Shown here piece by piece: positions 17,461-26,749 of a stretch of DNA of 36,239 nucleotides. The notes under the pieces are model-generated. The model searched no databases and was not told where the DNA came from. It was given only the letters and a program-made list of their open reading frames with translations. Where the stretch lies: contig PVWD01000031.1 in assembly GCA_003003615.1 (NCBI GenBank), forward strand, positions 1-36,239, read 5' to 3'. A program made the position numbers and the translations under genes. Origin of the DNA: a filamentous cyanobacterium CCP2 (lineage in GTDB: Bacteria > Cyanobacteriota > Cyanobacteriia > Elainellales > Elainellaceae). How positions within the stretch are numbered: position 1 is the stretch's first letter; every line of letters begins with the position of its first letter.

Positions 17461-18726
17461 CTATTTTTTAACCAGAATGTAGGCCTTGGCATATTCTGGC
17501 AAGCTGCTGGTTTGAGCATAAAACTCATTTCGATCGCGGAATACGCCCGCTAAGAAGTCCAGTTGGTGAAGGTTGGGTAAGAAGGCTCCGCCCGTGTCGG
17601 CAATCATTCCCAGTTGTAAGGTTTGCCCATATTCCAACACCACAATCCGCCCTAGCCCAATATTCAGCACATCTCCAGCAAAGGTGACTCCTGGCTTGAT
17701 TGAAATTTTGGCATCCGATTCATGCCCGTAGCCCTTGATGTCGGTTACGGGTCTGAAGTACCAATATCGCCCTTGCTGGTAGGGGGACAAGTTGCGATCG
17801 TAGGCAATGCCATTGTTGCGATCGACGTTGAAGTAACCAGAGGAGCCATCCGTGAAGTTAATCAAAATTGTCCCCTGCATCAAGGCATCTTCAAAGCTAT
17901 CTCGCGTCAGGTAGGCCAGCGGCTCAACTCTGCCCTGTTCTCGTCCGCCTGCTTCGTAAATTCCTGCCAAAACTTCTTGCTTGGTGTAGTTCAGGTAAAA
18001 CCGATCGGTTTCGGCATCTTCCCGGAGGCGGTAGAGCGGAACGTTAAAGGTTTCTGTGCGAGTACGAGAACCTGGATGGGTGAAAACGGCATATTTAGTA
18101 AGGCGGAGGAGCCGTTGCCCAGGATCAGCAGGGTTATAAGCCGTCCATTCCATAACCCGAAAGTGGGTGTTGATGAAGATTGGATCTTTGAGGCGGATGG
18201 GCTGCTGGTTGGCAATGTCTTCCTGGAGGGTTGCAATCATAAATTCCAGGGTGTTCAATACATCGGCAACTGTCACGCCTTGCGCCCCTAAAATGCCTGC
18301 TCGCTGCACATCGGGGTTTTCGCTGGCATAGGTTTGGAAATAGGCTTGCGTGTTTTGCAGCACCGTCAGCATATCGGTTTCATTGAACCGCAGGCTCGTT
18401 CCGGGCAGGGTTCCCGCCTGAAACACCCGATCGCTCTGCACACTAAATTGGTTATTGTAAAACTCATCGATCGCTGGATAGGGCGAATCTGCTGCAAGTT
18501 GGGTTTGCTGAGTCTGGTTCACCTCAATCGGGTTTGGTGAGGTTTGCGCTGTTAAACCCTGCGCTGTTAAAACTGGCTCTGCTGTATCCTGAGCCATTGC
18601 AGCCGAATGGATGGAAGCCAGCGATCGGGAAGGCAGAGAGAATAATTTTTGATGAATGGCTAACCCCAACAGCAGGGCACAGGCAAAGCAAAGCAACAAA
18701 CCGATTTTGCGACTCACGATTCTCAT
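17461..18726 (-). CDS. Secreted or membrane-anchored protein with a probable C-terminal 3D (MltA-like double-psi barrel) domain
   Basis: The 421-residue product begins with a basic N-terminus and a hydrophobic segment (about 8-25), then a low-complexity linker rich in Ala, Thr and Gln (40-80), so it is exported. The central region (90-300) is unfamiliar to me. The C-terminal stretch KPGVTFAGDVLNIGLGRIVVLEYGQTLQLGM followed by ADTGGAF (D377) and LHQLDFLAG (D390) resembles the 3D domain of lytic transglycosylase MltA and YabE/YuiC proteins, where these aspartates mark the active site. Peptidoglycan or glycan cleavage is therefore possible. It begins 14 bases after the DUF1574 gene ends, so the pair is almost certainly co-transcribed. 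Confidence 0.62.
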   Translation of the reverse strand: MRIVSRKIGLLLCFACALLLGLAIHQKLFSLPSRSLASIHSAAMAQDTAEPVLTAQGLTAQTSPNPIEVNQTQQTQLAADSPYPAIDEFYNNQFSVQSDRVFQAGTLPGTSLRFNETDMLTVLQNTQAYFQTYASENPDVQRAGILGAQGVTVADVLNTLEFMIATLQEDIANQQPIRLKDPIFINTHFRVMEWTAYNPADPGQRLLRLTKYAVFTHPGSRTRTETFNVPLYRLREDAETDRFYLNYTKQEVLAGIYEAGGREQGRVEPLAYLTRDSFEDALMQGTILINFTDGSSGYFNVDRNNGIAYDRNLSPYQQGRYWYFRPVTDIKGYGHESDAKISIKPGVTFAGDVLNIGLGRIVVLEYGQTLQLGMIADTGGAFLPNLHQLDFLAGVFRDRNEFYAQTSSLPEYAKAYILVKK

Positions 18727-18740
18727 GACACCTCGTTTCT

Positions 18741-21700
18741 CTAGCGGGACGGATTCCAGGGAATGAGCGGATCTTGCGCCAAATGACGAGAAACGGCATA
18801 AGCTCCGTAGCGGTTTAGGTGGCTGGGATCAGAGAAATACGCATAGTCGGTCATCCAGAGTCTACCTAAATCTCGGAAGGTGAAGCCCGGTTGCTCTAAA
18901 CCCAAGCGCACCATATATTCCCGGAAGTCCTGCTCATATTCTCGGCGCACCGGATCAAGATACTCATCTGTTAAGGGTAGATTGACGAAAACGATCGGGA
19001 TTTGTTGCGCCTGAGTATATCGCAGCACAGACAGCAAAGCCTCCTGCTGGGCACCGGGAATGCGGAAGTTGCTGTAGTCGCGATCGTAGTCTCCTGTCAC
19101 CCTGGCATACTGCTGGTAGTAGGTGGCAGGGTTAAACTGAAGCCCCAAAGACAGAAAACCCTTTGCATCCACCAATTCATAGTCAGACGGGAGGTTGGCT
19201 TGGGTAGGCTGCACGGCACTGGCTGGAGTCGTTTCCGGAGGAGACACCGGGAAGAGAAGGGTTAACCCCTCTTGAAGCTGTTGTTTCAGCCGATCGCGGG
19301 ATTCATACAGTCCAGAGGCTCTGGCAAGTTGCTGGCTCATCGATCGATCGAGGGACTGGTAGCTGTCGGTTAAGGTGACATTAATTCCCTGATCTGCGGA
19401 GGCGATCGGGCTTTCGGCTGGCTGTCCGGGCTGACTCACCGTTGGTAAGACCAATGTCCCTTGCACAAGCTCCTGATAGGCTGGGGATGCCGCAATGCCG
19501 TTATAGGTAACATCTTCACCGTTACTGTTAAAGGCTCTGGCCCCGTCTGCCCACAGAATTAATCGAGGCAGTTGTTCTGGCGTTAAGACCTGCCGCAGTA
19601 ATAATTCAATCACCTGAGCCGTTGCCCCATTTACCCCAAAGTTGAAAACGCTCACGTCTTCATAGCCCAACTCGGCTAAGGCCGCTTCCAGGGCGATCGG
19701 GTCAACCCCACGCAATGCCCTAGAGCTTCCCACCACCAAAATATCTGGCGTTCCTGACTCCTCCAGCACTCGATAGTACAGGCTCAGCTTGTCGTTAAAC
19801 TGGCGGCTGTTGAAGTTGGGGGCATCGGTTTCGGCGGCAAGGCTTTCTGCCAGAGCTAGGTTAACGGCAGGACTATGGGGCGTGTAGGGCAGGGACGTAG
19901 GGGCAGAACGAGCAGCAGGGGCGGAAGGAGTAGGGGAAGCCAGGGGAGAGGGTGCTGGTGATGGAGATGCAGCAGGTGACGGCGTGTTGGGGGTGGGTTC
20001 GGTGAAGCCGCCCGTGTTGAAGGCATCGGCATCTTCATTGGCAGACTGGTTCAACCGTAGCTCAGGAATTTGAAAGTCTGTGGGTTCTTCTTCGGCGATC
20101 GGGCTGGTGGAAGACACCACTGAGGCTGGTGGGCTGGGAGATGGGGCAGGAGACTCTGCGATTGGATCGGTTTGAGGGGCTGCTGTTGTGGATGGTTCTG
20201 GCTGAACCCGCAGGGCCCCTTCCAATAGCCAGTTCACTTGCAGTACCAGCAGCACCCCAACGGCTCCCCATACCATGACAACGGGCATTCCCTGGTGGTT
20301 CTGGTCGGGCAGGGCAAGGCTGGTTTCATTCAAATCATTGCCAACAAAGAGGCGAGAGCGCAACAGCGTTTTTTGTAGCCCGTGCAGGCATCGTTGGGTG
20401 AAGTTTGACCAGAGGGTGTGGAGGTCGGTGGGGGCGGGATCGTGGCGAAGGGTTGGGTCGCCAGGACGGGCAATTAGCTCATTCACATAGGCATCGCTGG
20501 CAGCAAATTCGGGAGTGGCTTCTGGCACAATTCGATTGCGCGGCACAAAGTCAACCCCATAACTCCACATGGGCTGTTTTTGTCCTGCCCGTCGTCCATA
20601 AATCCGCACCCCCGACAGATTGGGCAACTTTAGCGGCTCCAGGAAACGGGCGATCGTCTGGCTAAGCTGACGTTGATCAGGGCAGACGGCTGCTTCACTC
20701 ATAATGTGGAGCAAATCCCGCTTGGGCAATAGCTTTAACCGAATTCCCCCCGTGTTGAGATATTGTTCTAGATTCGGGTTTAGCAAACGGTGCAGCAAAA
20801 ATGCGATCGCCTCCCAGTCTCCTTGCTGGGCCAAATTTAGGGCAGATTCACTTAAGGCAGGATGCATTCCCGCAGGCAGGTTCAGCCATTCCAGCCATTC
20901 TGGCCGATCGCGATCGGTAATTTGCCCGTAGATAGCGGCAGCGTGGACACCCTGTGGGGCAATTTTCTCTAAAATCGGCGTAATTTCTGTTAAAATAGCG
21001 GGTTTTTCTGGAAATTCAGCCGTTTCAGGTAAATCTTTTGCAATTGATTGTCCTGTCTCTAATCCTGGCATTTTGGTGCAGATCAGATGCAGGGTTTGTT
21101 CCTTGAGTGACGCACCCGAAAACTGACAGCCCAAGTGGGCAATCGCCTGATTGAGCAACCGTTGAATTGCCTCAACGTCACCCCACCGACCCCATTCCCG
21201 CAGCATTTCCTCTGGCGGCGTTAAATCTACCCGCAGTAACCAGTCTGGCTGCGCTTCCCCTGCCACCTGAAACACGATAATGGCATCGCGATACCCCTCA
21301 ATCTCTAGCTCCCGGAGTTGCTGAGTAATCGATTCACCCACCAGGGAAGCTTCTGGACTGTAGATCGCGTCACAAGCAATCCACAGCCGCTTGGCCGTTA
21401 GGGATGCAGCAATGTCAGTGGAGTAAACGGCTGAGTTGGCAATAAAGGGAATCGTTTTGACGCTGACACAGACCGCAATTCCCAGGCGGCTCAAGGTTTC
21501 ACTCAGGTAAGAAGCGATCGCCGTTTCATTTCCCTGGCGGGCCAAACTGCGGTTGGATAGGGCAAGGGCCGAACCACCCGATGAGGGGAAGGGCGGTAGG
21601 GTATTTTTTGAGGCTGAAGCATTCCTCTTATCAATGGCTACCGATTTTGAATCGGCTTCTGCTTCAAGTTGAGCCAGATGAGAGTCAAGTTGATTCAGGT

Positions 21701-22004
21701 AAATTGTGGCAGTCCAGATGGGCTGGGGCAGTCCTGTTTGGCAGATGTAAAGCTGAATCTGATAAATTTGGGGGCTGCTGGCGGTGATGAATGTGTTGAT
21801 GTCGGTTTTCTGAAGTGCTGGAATGAACCGATGCAAAAGGGTCAGGCGATCGGGGTAGTTCTCCCCTTCGTAGAGAATGTGTAAATTGTTGCCCCGCCTG
21901 TGAAATTTAATCTGCGACGCATCTGCCCCAACGGCATGATAAATCCATTGGTTTAAACTTGCTTCTGGGCGAGAGGTAGGCTGTTTTTCCACAAGATTTG
22001 ACAT
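18741..22004 (-). CDS. DUF1574-like cyanobacterial membrane protein with a periplasmic SGNH-like domain
   Basis: The first ~560 residues of this 1087-residue protein are soluble and contain repeated units; compare GDVEAIQRLLNQAIAHLG (275-292) with GDWEAIAFLLHRLLNPNL (395-412), each followed by a similar beta-rich segment. A single membrane helix lies at about 573-592. Beyond it is a Pro/Ser/Ala-rich linker (600-715), then an SGNH-like domain (about 735-1087): ILVVGSSRALRG with candidate nucleophile S760, NFGVNGATAQ, and YFSDPSHLNRYG with D1059 and H1062 as a D-x-x-H pair. This matches the DUF1574 family as I know it. SGNH enzymes of this type acylate or deacylate surface polymers, but no substrate is known. 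The cytoplasmic repeats suggest a sensing or scaffold part. Confidence 0.75.
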   Translation of the reverse strand: MSNLVEKQPTSRPEASLNQWIYHAVGADASQIKFHRRGNNLHILYEGENYPDRLTLLHRFIPALQKTDINTFITASSPQIYQIQLYICQTGLPQPIWTATIYLNQLDSHLAQLEAEADSKSVAIDKRNASASKNTLPPFPSSGGSALALSNRSLARQGNETAIASYLSETLSRLGIAVCVSVKTIPFIANSAVYSTDIAASLTAKRLWIACDAIYSPEASLVGESITQQLRELEIEGYRDAIIVFQVAGEAQPDWLLRVDLTPPEEMLREWGRWGDVEAIQRLLNQAIAHLGCQFSGASLKEQTLHLICTKMPGLETGQSIAKDLPETAEFPEKPAILTEITPILEKIAPQGVHAAAIYGQITDRDRPEWLEWLNLPAGMHPALSESALNLAQQGDWEAIAFLLHRLLNPNLEQYLNTGGIRLKLLPKRDLLHIMSEAAVCPDQRQLSQTIARFLEPLKLPNLSGVRIYGRRAGQKQPMWSYGVDFVPRNRIVPEATPEFAASDAYVNELIARPGDPTLRHDPAPTDLHTLWSNFTQRCLHGLQKTLLRSRLFVGNDLNETSLALPDQNHQGMPVVMVWGAVGVLLVLQVNWLLEGALRVQPEPSTTAAPQTDPIAESPAPSPSPPASVVSSTSPIAEEEPTDFQIPELRLNQSANEDADAFNTGGFTEPTPNTPSPAASPSPAPSPLASPTPSAPAARSAPTSLPYTPHSPAVNLALAESLAAETDAPNFNSRQFNDKLSLYYRVLEESGTPDILVVGSSRALRGVDPIALEAALAELGYEDVSVFNFGVNGATAQVIELLLRQVLTPEQLPRLILWADGARAFNSNGEDVTYNGIAASPAYQELVQGTLVLPTVSQPGQPAESPIASADQGINVTLTDSYQSLDRSMSQQLARASGLYESRDRLKQQLQEGLTLLFPVSPPETTPASAVQPTQANLPSDYELVDAKGFLSLGLQFNPATYYQQYARVTGDYDRDYSNFRIPGAQQEALLSVLRYTQAQQIPIVFVNLPLTDEYLDPVRREYEQDFREYMVRLGLEQPGFTFRDLGRLWMTDYAYFSDPSHLNRYGAYAVSRHLAQDPLIPWNPSR

Positions 22005-22141
22005 TTGCTACAACTTCAGGCACTCCGGATTCTAGGCACATAGCATACTCGCACTCCACCAAAATGGCTCTGTGCCATTGTAACGATGTGTAGCTAATTT
22101 ATGTCAGACAATTGGAGGGTGGCTTTCATTGGGGCGATCGG

Positions 22142-22173
22142 TTTTGTGCAAGTTTGTGCAAGTTTTGTGCAAG
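22142..22173 (+). repeat. Three near-identical TTTGTGCAAG tandem units
   Basis: TTTTGTGCAAG, TTTGTGCAAG and TTTTGTGCAAG follow each other directly in the gap between the divergent DUF1574 gene and the small 61-residue gene. Likely slippage; whether it affects either promoter is unknown. Confidence 0.8.
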
Positions 22174-22305
22174 TTCGGCTATTTGAACAGGAACACACAA
22201 CCACGCCGTATTGCTGAGTCTTCTACGTTAGAGTACAAGAAATGGGGACAGGTAAATGTGTCAATTCGTTCATCTCGCTGGGTTGATTCAGCCCATTTCA
22301 AACTC

Positions 22306-22491
22306 ATGAAGCACTCTAACACACCCGCCAAACTTCTCCTGAGCCTGGGGACGGCTCCTCTTTTGGTTGCCCTTGTGGGTAGCAAAGTCCTGGCAACCTT
22401 GATGCAAGAAATCGGTCAAACTACCGAAGAACTGTTTCGGGGCGATCGGCTCCCCGTTCTGAAAATCGCGCCGAAGGATGAAGAAGGATAG
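22306..22491 (+). CDS. Small conserved-looking protein with one hydrophobic segment (61 aa)
   Basis: The frame is open from 22129, but the product only takes on a protein-like character from ATG 22306: MKHSNTPAKLLLSLGTAPL, then VALVGSKVLATLMQEIGQ, then a polar end with GDRLPVLKIAPKDEEG. One membrane-length segment runs from about residue 8 to 30. The upstream part of the frame is rich in Cys, Arg and Ser and overlaps the TTTGTGCAAG repeats, so it is unlikely to be coding. Short proteins of this shape occur in cyanobacteria, but I do not know a function. It points toward the PNPOx-like gene on the opposite strand. Confidence 0.6.
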   Translation: MKHSNTPAKLLLSLGTAPLLVALVGSKVLATLMQEIGQTTEELFRGDRLPVLKIAPKDEEG

Positions 22492-22516
22492 AAGGCAAAA
22501 GCCAGACTGATTTTTC

Positions 22517-23068
22517 CTACCCTTTGCTCAACGGCGTGGGCAGCCCGTCAATGCTGACTTGATTTTTCTGTATCTGATAGTCCTGGATGCCCTGTTTGCC
22601 TTTTTTGGCCGCCCACTGGGTCAAAGTATCTCGCTGCTCCTGATATTCATAGAGCGGAACTCCGAAGCCACAGGACGTTTGGACGCGATCGATATCTGCC
22701 ACAATAATTTGTCGGGTGCCGGGGAAGGGCGGAAATTGGGCTGCCAGAGTATCCCAATCGGGTGAACTGGGCAGAAGGGTAACACCGCGTCCATACAGTC
22801 GCAGAATCAGGGGGTTGCTCTCAAAGGCGCAAAACATTAGCGTGATTCGTCCATTTTCCTGGAGGTGGGCGGAGGTTTCATTGCCGCTCCCGGTGAGGTC
22901 AAGGTAGGCAACCCGATGAGGAGAAATGACTTTGAAGCAGTCCAGCCCTTTGGGAGAAACATTCACACGGCCATCAGGCTGGAGTGGAGCCGTTGCAACA
23001 AAGAAAATGTGCTGCTCTGCAATGAATTCCTGCAATTCGTCTGTGATGGAATCAAACAACTTCGCCAT
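22517..23068 (-). CDS. Pyridoxamine 5'-phosphate oxidase family flavoprotein
   Basis: The 183-residue split-barrel flavin-binding protein has the N-terminal FVATAPLQPDGRVNVSPKGLD and VAYLDLTGSGNETSAHLQENGRITLMFCAFE, typical of the PNPOx-like family with F420/FMN-binding fold. It lacks the features that would mark it as the PdxH enzyme of vitamin B6 synthesis, and it is shorter. The rest (QIIVADIDRVQTSCGFGVPLYEY) matches many uncharacterised cyanobacterial and actinobacterial members. A general FMN- or heme-linked redox or binding role is all that can be claimed. It stands alone; the region upstream of its start contains hairpin repeats. Confidence 0.86.
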   Translation of the reverse strand: MAKLFDSITDELQEFIAEQHIFFVATAPLQPDGRVNVSPKGLDCFKVISPHRVAYLDLTGSGNETSAHLQENGRITLMFCAFESNPLILRLYGRGVTLLPSSPDWDTLAAQFPPFPGTRQIIVADIDRVQTSCGFGVPLYEYQEQRDTLTQWAAKKGKQGIQDYQIQKNQVSIDGLPTPLSKG

Positions 23069-23127
23069 TGGACACTCTACACGGTTGGGCTGGGTCTACC
23101 GACCTTATTGTATAGCAGAGCAAAAAA

Positions 23128-23243
23128 TGATTGGGAAGTTTGTAGCGCAGGCATCTTGCCTGCCAGGTAGGACGATGCCTTTACCTGAATGGAAGGTAAG
23201 AATTTGATTGGGTCATTTGTAGCGCAGGCATCTTGCCTGCCAG
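23128..23243. repeat. Two 39-base direct repeats with a GCAGGC hairpin
   Basis: Copies at 23128-23166 and 23205-23243 begin TGATTGGG and end GTAGCGCAGGCATCTTGCCTGCCAG, starting 77 bases apart. Each contains the perfect stem GCAGGC-ATCTT-GCCTGC. Only the left part differs (AAGTT versus TCATT). Two copies and no spacer series exclude a CRISPR. The element resembles intergenic hairpin repeats common in cyanobacteria. Confidence 0.85.
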
Positions 23244-23340
23244 TATGGCAACGGATAGAAAGGTTAGGACAATCTTAGGTGACTGAAACCCAAAATAGGG
23301 GCATTACGGAACTGTCTTAACGTGCTTGCGTAGGGCTATA
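23244..23340 (+). repeat. Dispersed repeat, copy 1 (97 bases)
   Basis: From TATGGCAACGGATAG to GCGTAGGGCTATA. The reverse complement matches 33513-33612 with about seven substitutions and one 3-base gap. It directly abuts the second 39-base hairpin repeat. It has no coding potential that I can see. Confidence 0.9.
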
Positions 23341-23385
23341 GGACGATGCCCGATCGCAATGACCGCATTTAATTTTAACTTCCAC

Positions 23386-23419
23386 AAAGAAAAACTGGGC
23401 AAACCTGAAGTTTACCCAG
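23386..23419 (-). terminator. Intrinsic terminator of the aldolase gene
   Basis: On the minus strand CTGGGTAAACTTCAGGTTTGCCCAG folds into a stem (CTGGG and AAAC arms, one internal mismatch) and is followed immediately by TTTTTCTTT. It lies about 60 bases after the fba stop. Confidence 0.85.
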
Positions 23420-23478
23420 CGCGTCTAGAAAGAATGGATTGGAGCTACAGTTGAGCAGTTGCTCACAACTCAGGCGAA

Positions 23479-24558
23479 TTAAACAGTTGTCGTTGCTTTG
23501 GTGACAGCCGCTAGTTCACCCTTGGCATACTTCGCAGCAAAGACTTCGAGCGGAACCTGCTTGATCTTGCTGGCGTTGCCTGCGGTGCCAAACTGCTGGT
23601 AGCGATCGGCGCAAACCTTCTGCATGTACTTGATGGAAGGCTTGAGGAAGTGGCGAGGGTCAAACTCCTTCGGAACTGCCGCCAATGCTTCCCGGACAGC
23701 AGCCGTAATCGCCAAGCGGTTGTCGGTGTCAATGTTCACTTTGCGAACACCGCTCTTGATGCCCTTCTGAATTTCCTCAACGGGTACACCGTAGGTTTCA
23801 GGAATCGCACCACCGTACTGGTTGATCAGCGCGATCAAATCTTCAGGGACGGAGGAAGAACCGTGCATTACTAGGTGAGTATTGGGCAAACGACGGTGAA
23901 TTTCTTCAATGCGGCTGATAGCCAGGATTTCGCCAGTGGGCTTGCGGGTAAACTTGTATGCACCATGGCTGGTTCCGATCGCCACTGCCAGTGCATCTAC
24001 CTGGGTTTGCTCTACGAAGTCTACCGCCTGATCAGGATCAGTCAGCAGTTGGGAATGATCCAGCTTTCCTTCAAAGCCGTGTCCATCCTCTGCTTCACCC
24101 ATTCCCGTTTCCAACGAACCCAAGCAGCCCAATTCGCCTTCCACACTCACGCCCAAGGAGTGAGCAACTTTTACCACTTCGCTGGTCACTGCCACGTTAT
24201 ATTCATAGCTGGCAGGAGACTTGGCATCTGCTTCCAGAGAACCATCCATCATGACGCTGGTGAAGCCGTTCTTGATGGCAGAGTAGCAGGTTGCAGGCTC
24301 GTTCCCGTGGTCTTGGTGCATGACGATGGGAATGTGAGGATAGGTTTCCACCGCAGCCAGAATCAGGTGGCGGAGGAAGTTTTCACCAGCGTACTTACGG
24401 GCACCACGAGACGCTTGCAAAATCACGGGGCTGTCAGTTTCATGAGCAGCCTGCATGATTGCCTGAATCTGCTCCATGTTGTTGACGTTAAAAGCAGGGA
24501 TGCCGTAACCATTTTCGGCTGCGTGATCCAGCAGCAGTCGCATCGGCACAAGTGCCAT
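23479..24558 (-). CDS. fba: Class II fructose-1,6-bisphosphate aldolase, Calvin-cycle subtype
   Basis: This 359-residue zinc-dependent aldolase reversibly joins glyceraldehyde-3-phosphate and dihydroxyacetone phosphate, and in cyanobacteria also makes sedoheptulose bisphosphate. Seen motifs: [11 protein letters not shown], the zinc/catalytic HQDHGN (H81-H84), [41 protein letters not shown] and [12 protein letters not shown]. The length and the long insert [23 protein letters not shown] fit the type with the [13 protein letters not shown] loop used for the Calvin cycle. The start is supported by GGAGGAATCC just upstream (complement of 24561-24568). It is followed by a strong intrinsic terminator, so it is monocistronic. 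Confidence 0.97.
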   Translation of the reverse strand: MALVPMRLLLDHAAENGYGIPAFNVNNMEQIQAIMQAAHETDSPVILQASRGARKYAGENFLRHLILAAVETYPHIPIVMHQDHGNEPATCYSAIKNGFTSVMMDGSLEADAKSPASYEYNVAVTSEVVKVAHSLGVSVEGELGCLGSLETGMGEAEDGHGFEGKLDHSQLLTDPDQAVDFVEQTQVDALAVAIGTSHGAYKFTRKPTGEILAISRIEEIHRRLPNTHLVMHGSSSVPEDLIALINQYGGAIPETYGVPVEEIQKGIKSGVRKVNIDTDNRLAITAAVREALAAVPKEFDPRHFLKPSIKYMQKVCADRYQQFGTAGNASKIKQVPLEVFAAKYAKGELAAVTKATTTV

Positions 24559-24844
24559 AGGGATTCCTCCTAATTGGTGTGATCAGCTAACTTCGGCGTT
24601 ATGACAACAAAAACCTTAGGACAATCTTAAGATACTTTTCCCTCTGCGGTGAATTGTATCTTTCGATTTCGTTCATTCAACGCCCAGAAACGCTCTATTC
24701 CACAGCACTGAAAACACCAGGCAGAGCCGATCTTCATACTGTTACTGGGATTAGAGCAATCTTTCATCGATATTTTTCTATCGTTGAACCTATTAAGATT
24801 TACGTACTATTAAGTATAAATGCTCATGGCGCATTTTGTACAGC

Positions 24845-26713
24845 TTAAACCTTTCGTTTCATGTTCAAAGCTTTGTCCAAATTCCAGGCGGCACTGATGA
24901 GCGCGATGTGGGTAAAGGCTTGGGGGAAGTTGCCCAATGCTTCACCGCTTAGCCCGGTTTCTTCAGCATATAAACCGACGTGGTTCGCATAGCCCAGCAT
25001 TTTTTCAAAGAGGAGGCGGGCTTCCTCCAGGCGGGCAGGGTCATCATATCCGGCGCGGGTCATGGCTTCTACCAGCCAAAAAGTACACATGTTAAACGTG
25101 CCTTCATCGCCCTGTAAGCCATCAGCGGCTTCTTCAACGTTGTAGCGGTAGACCATTCCTCCTGAAACCAGCCCGCCATCCTTGGGCGATCGATACATGG
25201 CATCCAGGGTTTTTAGCATCCGGGGGTCGTTGGGGGAAACGAAGAAGACGAGCGGCATCAGCAGACTGCCAGCATCCAGGGCATCGCTCTTGTAGGATTG
25301 CACAAAGGCTTTCTTTTGGGAATTCCAGCCCTTTTCCATGATTTCTTCGTAAATTTGATCCCTTGCTTTCAGCCAGCGTTCTCGATCGGCAGGGAACGAT
25401 CGCTTGTCTGCGAGGCGAATTCCGCGATCGAACGCTACCCAGCACATGAGCTTGGAATAGACATATTGCTGAGCTTGGCTTCGTACTTCCCAAATGCTTT
25501 GATCGGCTCGCTGCCAGTTATCACACAGCCAGTTGAGAATTTGCCGCAAATGAATCCAAAAGTCGTAGGAAATGGCAACGCCGTACTTGTTGTACAGATA
25601 GACCGAATCCATCAACTCGCCATAGATATCAAGCTGAAGCTGATTGTAAGCCGCATTGCCAATCCGCACGGGAGCAGATTGTTTATAGCCTTCCAGATGT
25701 TCCAGCGTTGTTTCGGTGAGCAAATCTCGACCATCAATACCGTAGGCAATTTGCAAGGGGCCGCTAACGGAACAATCTCCGGTATCGCATTCCCGGCAGC
25801 GAGATTCAATCCAGTGCATGAACCGGGCCGCTTCGCTGGTAAACCCAATTCGCAACAGTGCATACAGCGTGAAGGCAGCATCTCGAACCCAGGTATAGCG
25901 ATAGTCCCAGTTGCGCTCTCCGCCCAAATCTTCAGGAAGGGCACAGGTGGGAGCCGCCACGATCGCCCCGGTGGGTTCGTAGGTTAAAAGCTTGAGCAGC
26001 AGAGCCGATCGTTCGACCATTTCGCGCCAACGGCCTTTGTAGGTGCATTGGGACAGCCAACGATGCCAATATTCGATCGTGTGGCGAAATAAGCCCGTTG
26101 TTTCCAGATGGCTCAAGGGCAATCCGCAGGTTCCAGACTCCAGTTCTCGCAAGACAAAGGTGGCAGTTTGTCCTTCTTCCAGTGTCACCTTGCCAACAAT
26201 GCCGTTGCCCTGCTGGTGGAGCGGGATATTTGTCACCAGACCTAAACTCAGCGTTGGTGAATGGAAGCAGGCTCCAGTTTCCATGACGCTGATGTCATGC
26301 TCATCTCTGGCGTAGTTGAATGCAGGCTGACATTCAATGCTGAAGGTCATACTACCGCGTTCCACCTTTACCTGGCGAATCAGCCCGTGATAGGTTGGAT
26401 GCTCTGTTGAAATGCCAACGGGCATAAAGTCAATAATTTCGCCAATGCCATCGGGCATGAGAAAGCGAGTAATTAAAACATTCGTACCTGGCCAATACAA
26501 CTGCTTGCAGGATAGAAGATCGCGGTCTGCACCGTTAACCACAGGGCTAATTTTGAAGCGGCCCCCTTTTTGCTCATCTAGAATCGCTCCAAACACACTG
26601 GGCGAGTCATGCTTGGGAAAACAAAACCAGTCGATCGAGCCATCCAGACCCACCAACGCAGTCGTGTACATATTCCCAATAATTCCGTAGTTTTCGATCG
26701 GTTGGTAGGGCAT
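24845..26713 (-). CDS. Glycoside hydrolase family 15 protein (glucoamylase/trehalase-like)
   Basis: The 622-residue protein opens with the trehalase-like N-terminal domain ([20 protein letters not shown], then [18 protein letters not shown]) and continues into the (alpha/alpha)6 barrel with [22 protein letters not shown] (266-285), [22 protein letters not shown] and [20 protein letters not shown]. The end, [22 protein letters not shown], is the standard C-terminus. No signal peptide is seen, so it is cytoplasmic. It would hydrolyse alpha-linked glucans or trehalose; trehalose turnover would suit osmotic adaptation given the MscS gene 36 bases upstream on the same strand, but that is inference. 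The promoter may be shared with the channel gene. Confidence 0.92.
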   Translation of the reverse strand: MPYQPIENYGIIGNMYTTALVGLDGSIDWFCFPKHDSPSVFGAILDEQKGGRFKISPVVNGADRDLLSCKQLYWPGTNVLITRFLMPDGIGEIIDFMPVGISTEHPTYHGLIRQVKVERGSMTFSIECQPAFNYARDEHDISVMETGACFHSPTLSLGLVTNIPLHQQGNGIVGKVTLEEGQTATFVLRELESGTCGLPLSHLETTGLFRHTIEYWHRWLSQCTYKGRWREMVERSALLLKLLTYEPTGAIVAAPTCALPEDLGGERNWDYRYTWVRDAAFTLYALLRIGFTSEAARFMHWIESRCRECDTGDCSVSGPLQIAYGIDGRDLLTETTLEHLEGYKQSAPVRIGNAAYNQLQLDIYGELMDSVYLYNKYGVAISYDFWIHLRQILNWLCDNWQRADQSIWEVRSQAQQYVYSKLMCWVAFDRGIRLADKRSFPADRERWLKARDQIYEEIMEKGWNSQKKAFVQSYKSDALDAGSLLMPLVFFVSPNDPRMLKTLDAMYRSPKDGGLVSGGMVYRYNVEEAADGLQGDEGTFNMCTFWLVEAMTRAGYDDPARLEEARLLFEKMLGYANHVGLYAEETGLSGEALGNFPQAFTHIALISAAWNLDKALNMKRKV

Positions 26714-26749
26714 AGGTAGAGAAAACAGGAGAGAAAGGAGCTTATTTCT

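Noticed and set aside
22129-22305. N-terminal extension of the 61-residue protein
   Set aside because: Passes through the TTTGTGCAAG repeats and encodes Cys/Arg-rich sequence unlike the conserved-looking part that begins at 22306.
23128-23243. Possible mini CRISPR array
   Set aside because: Only two repeats, with a strong internal hairpin and no regular spacer series or cas genes nearby.
23875-24573. A 232-codon plus-strand frame opposite the aldolase
   Set aside because: It lies wholly antisense to fba, whose motifs are certain; the length comes from the strong codon bias of fba.
25298-25987. A 229-codon plus-strand frame opposite the GH15 gene
   Set aside because: Antisense to conserved GH15 barrel motifs; no family resemblance and no start signal.
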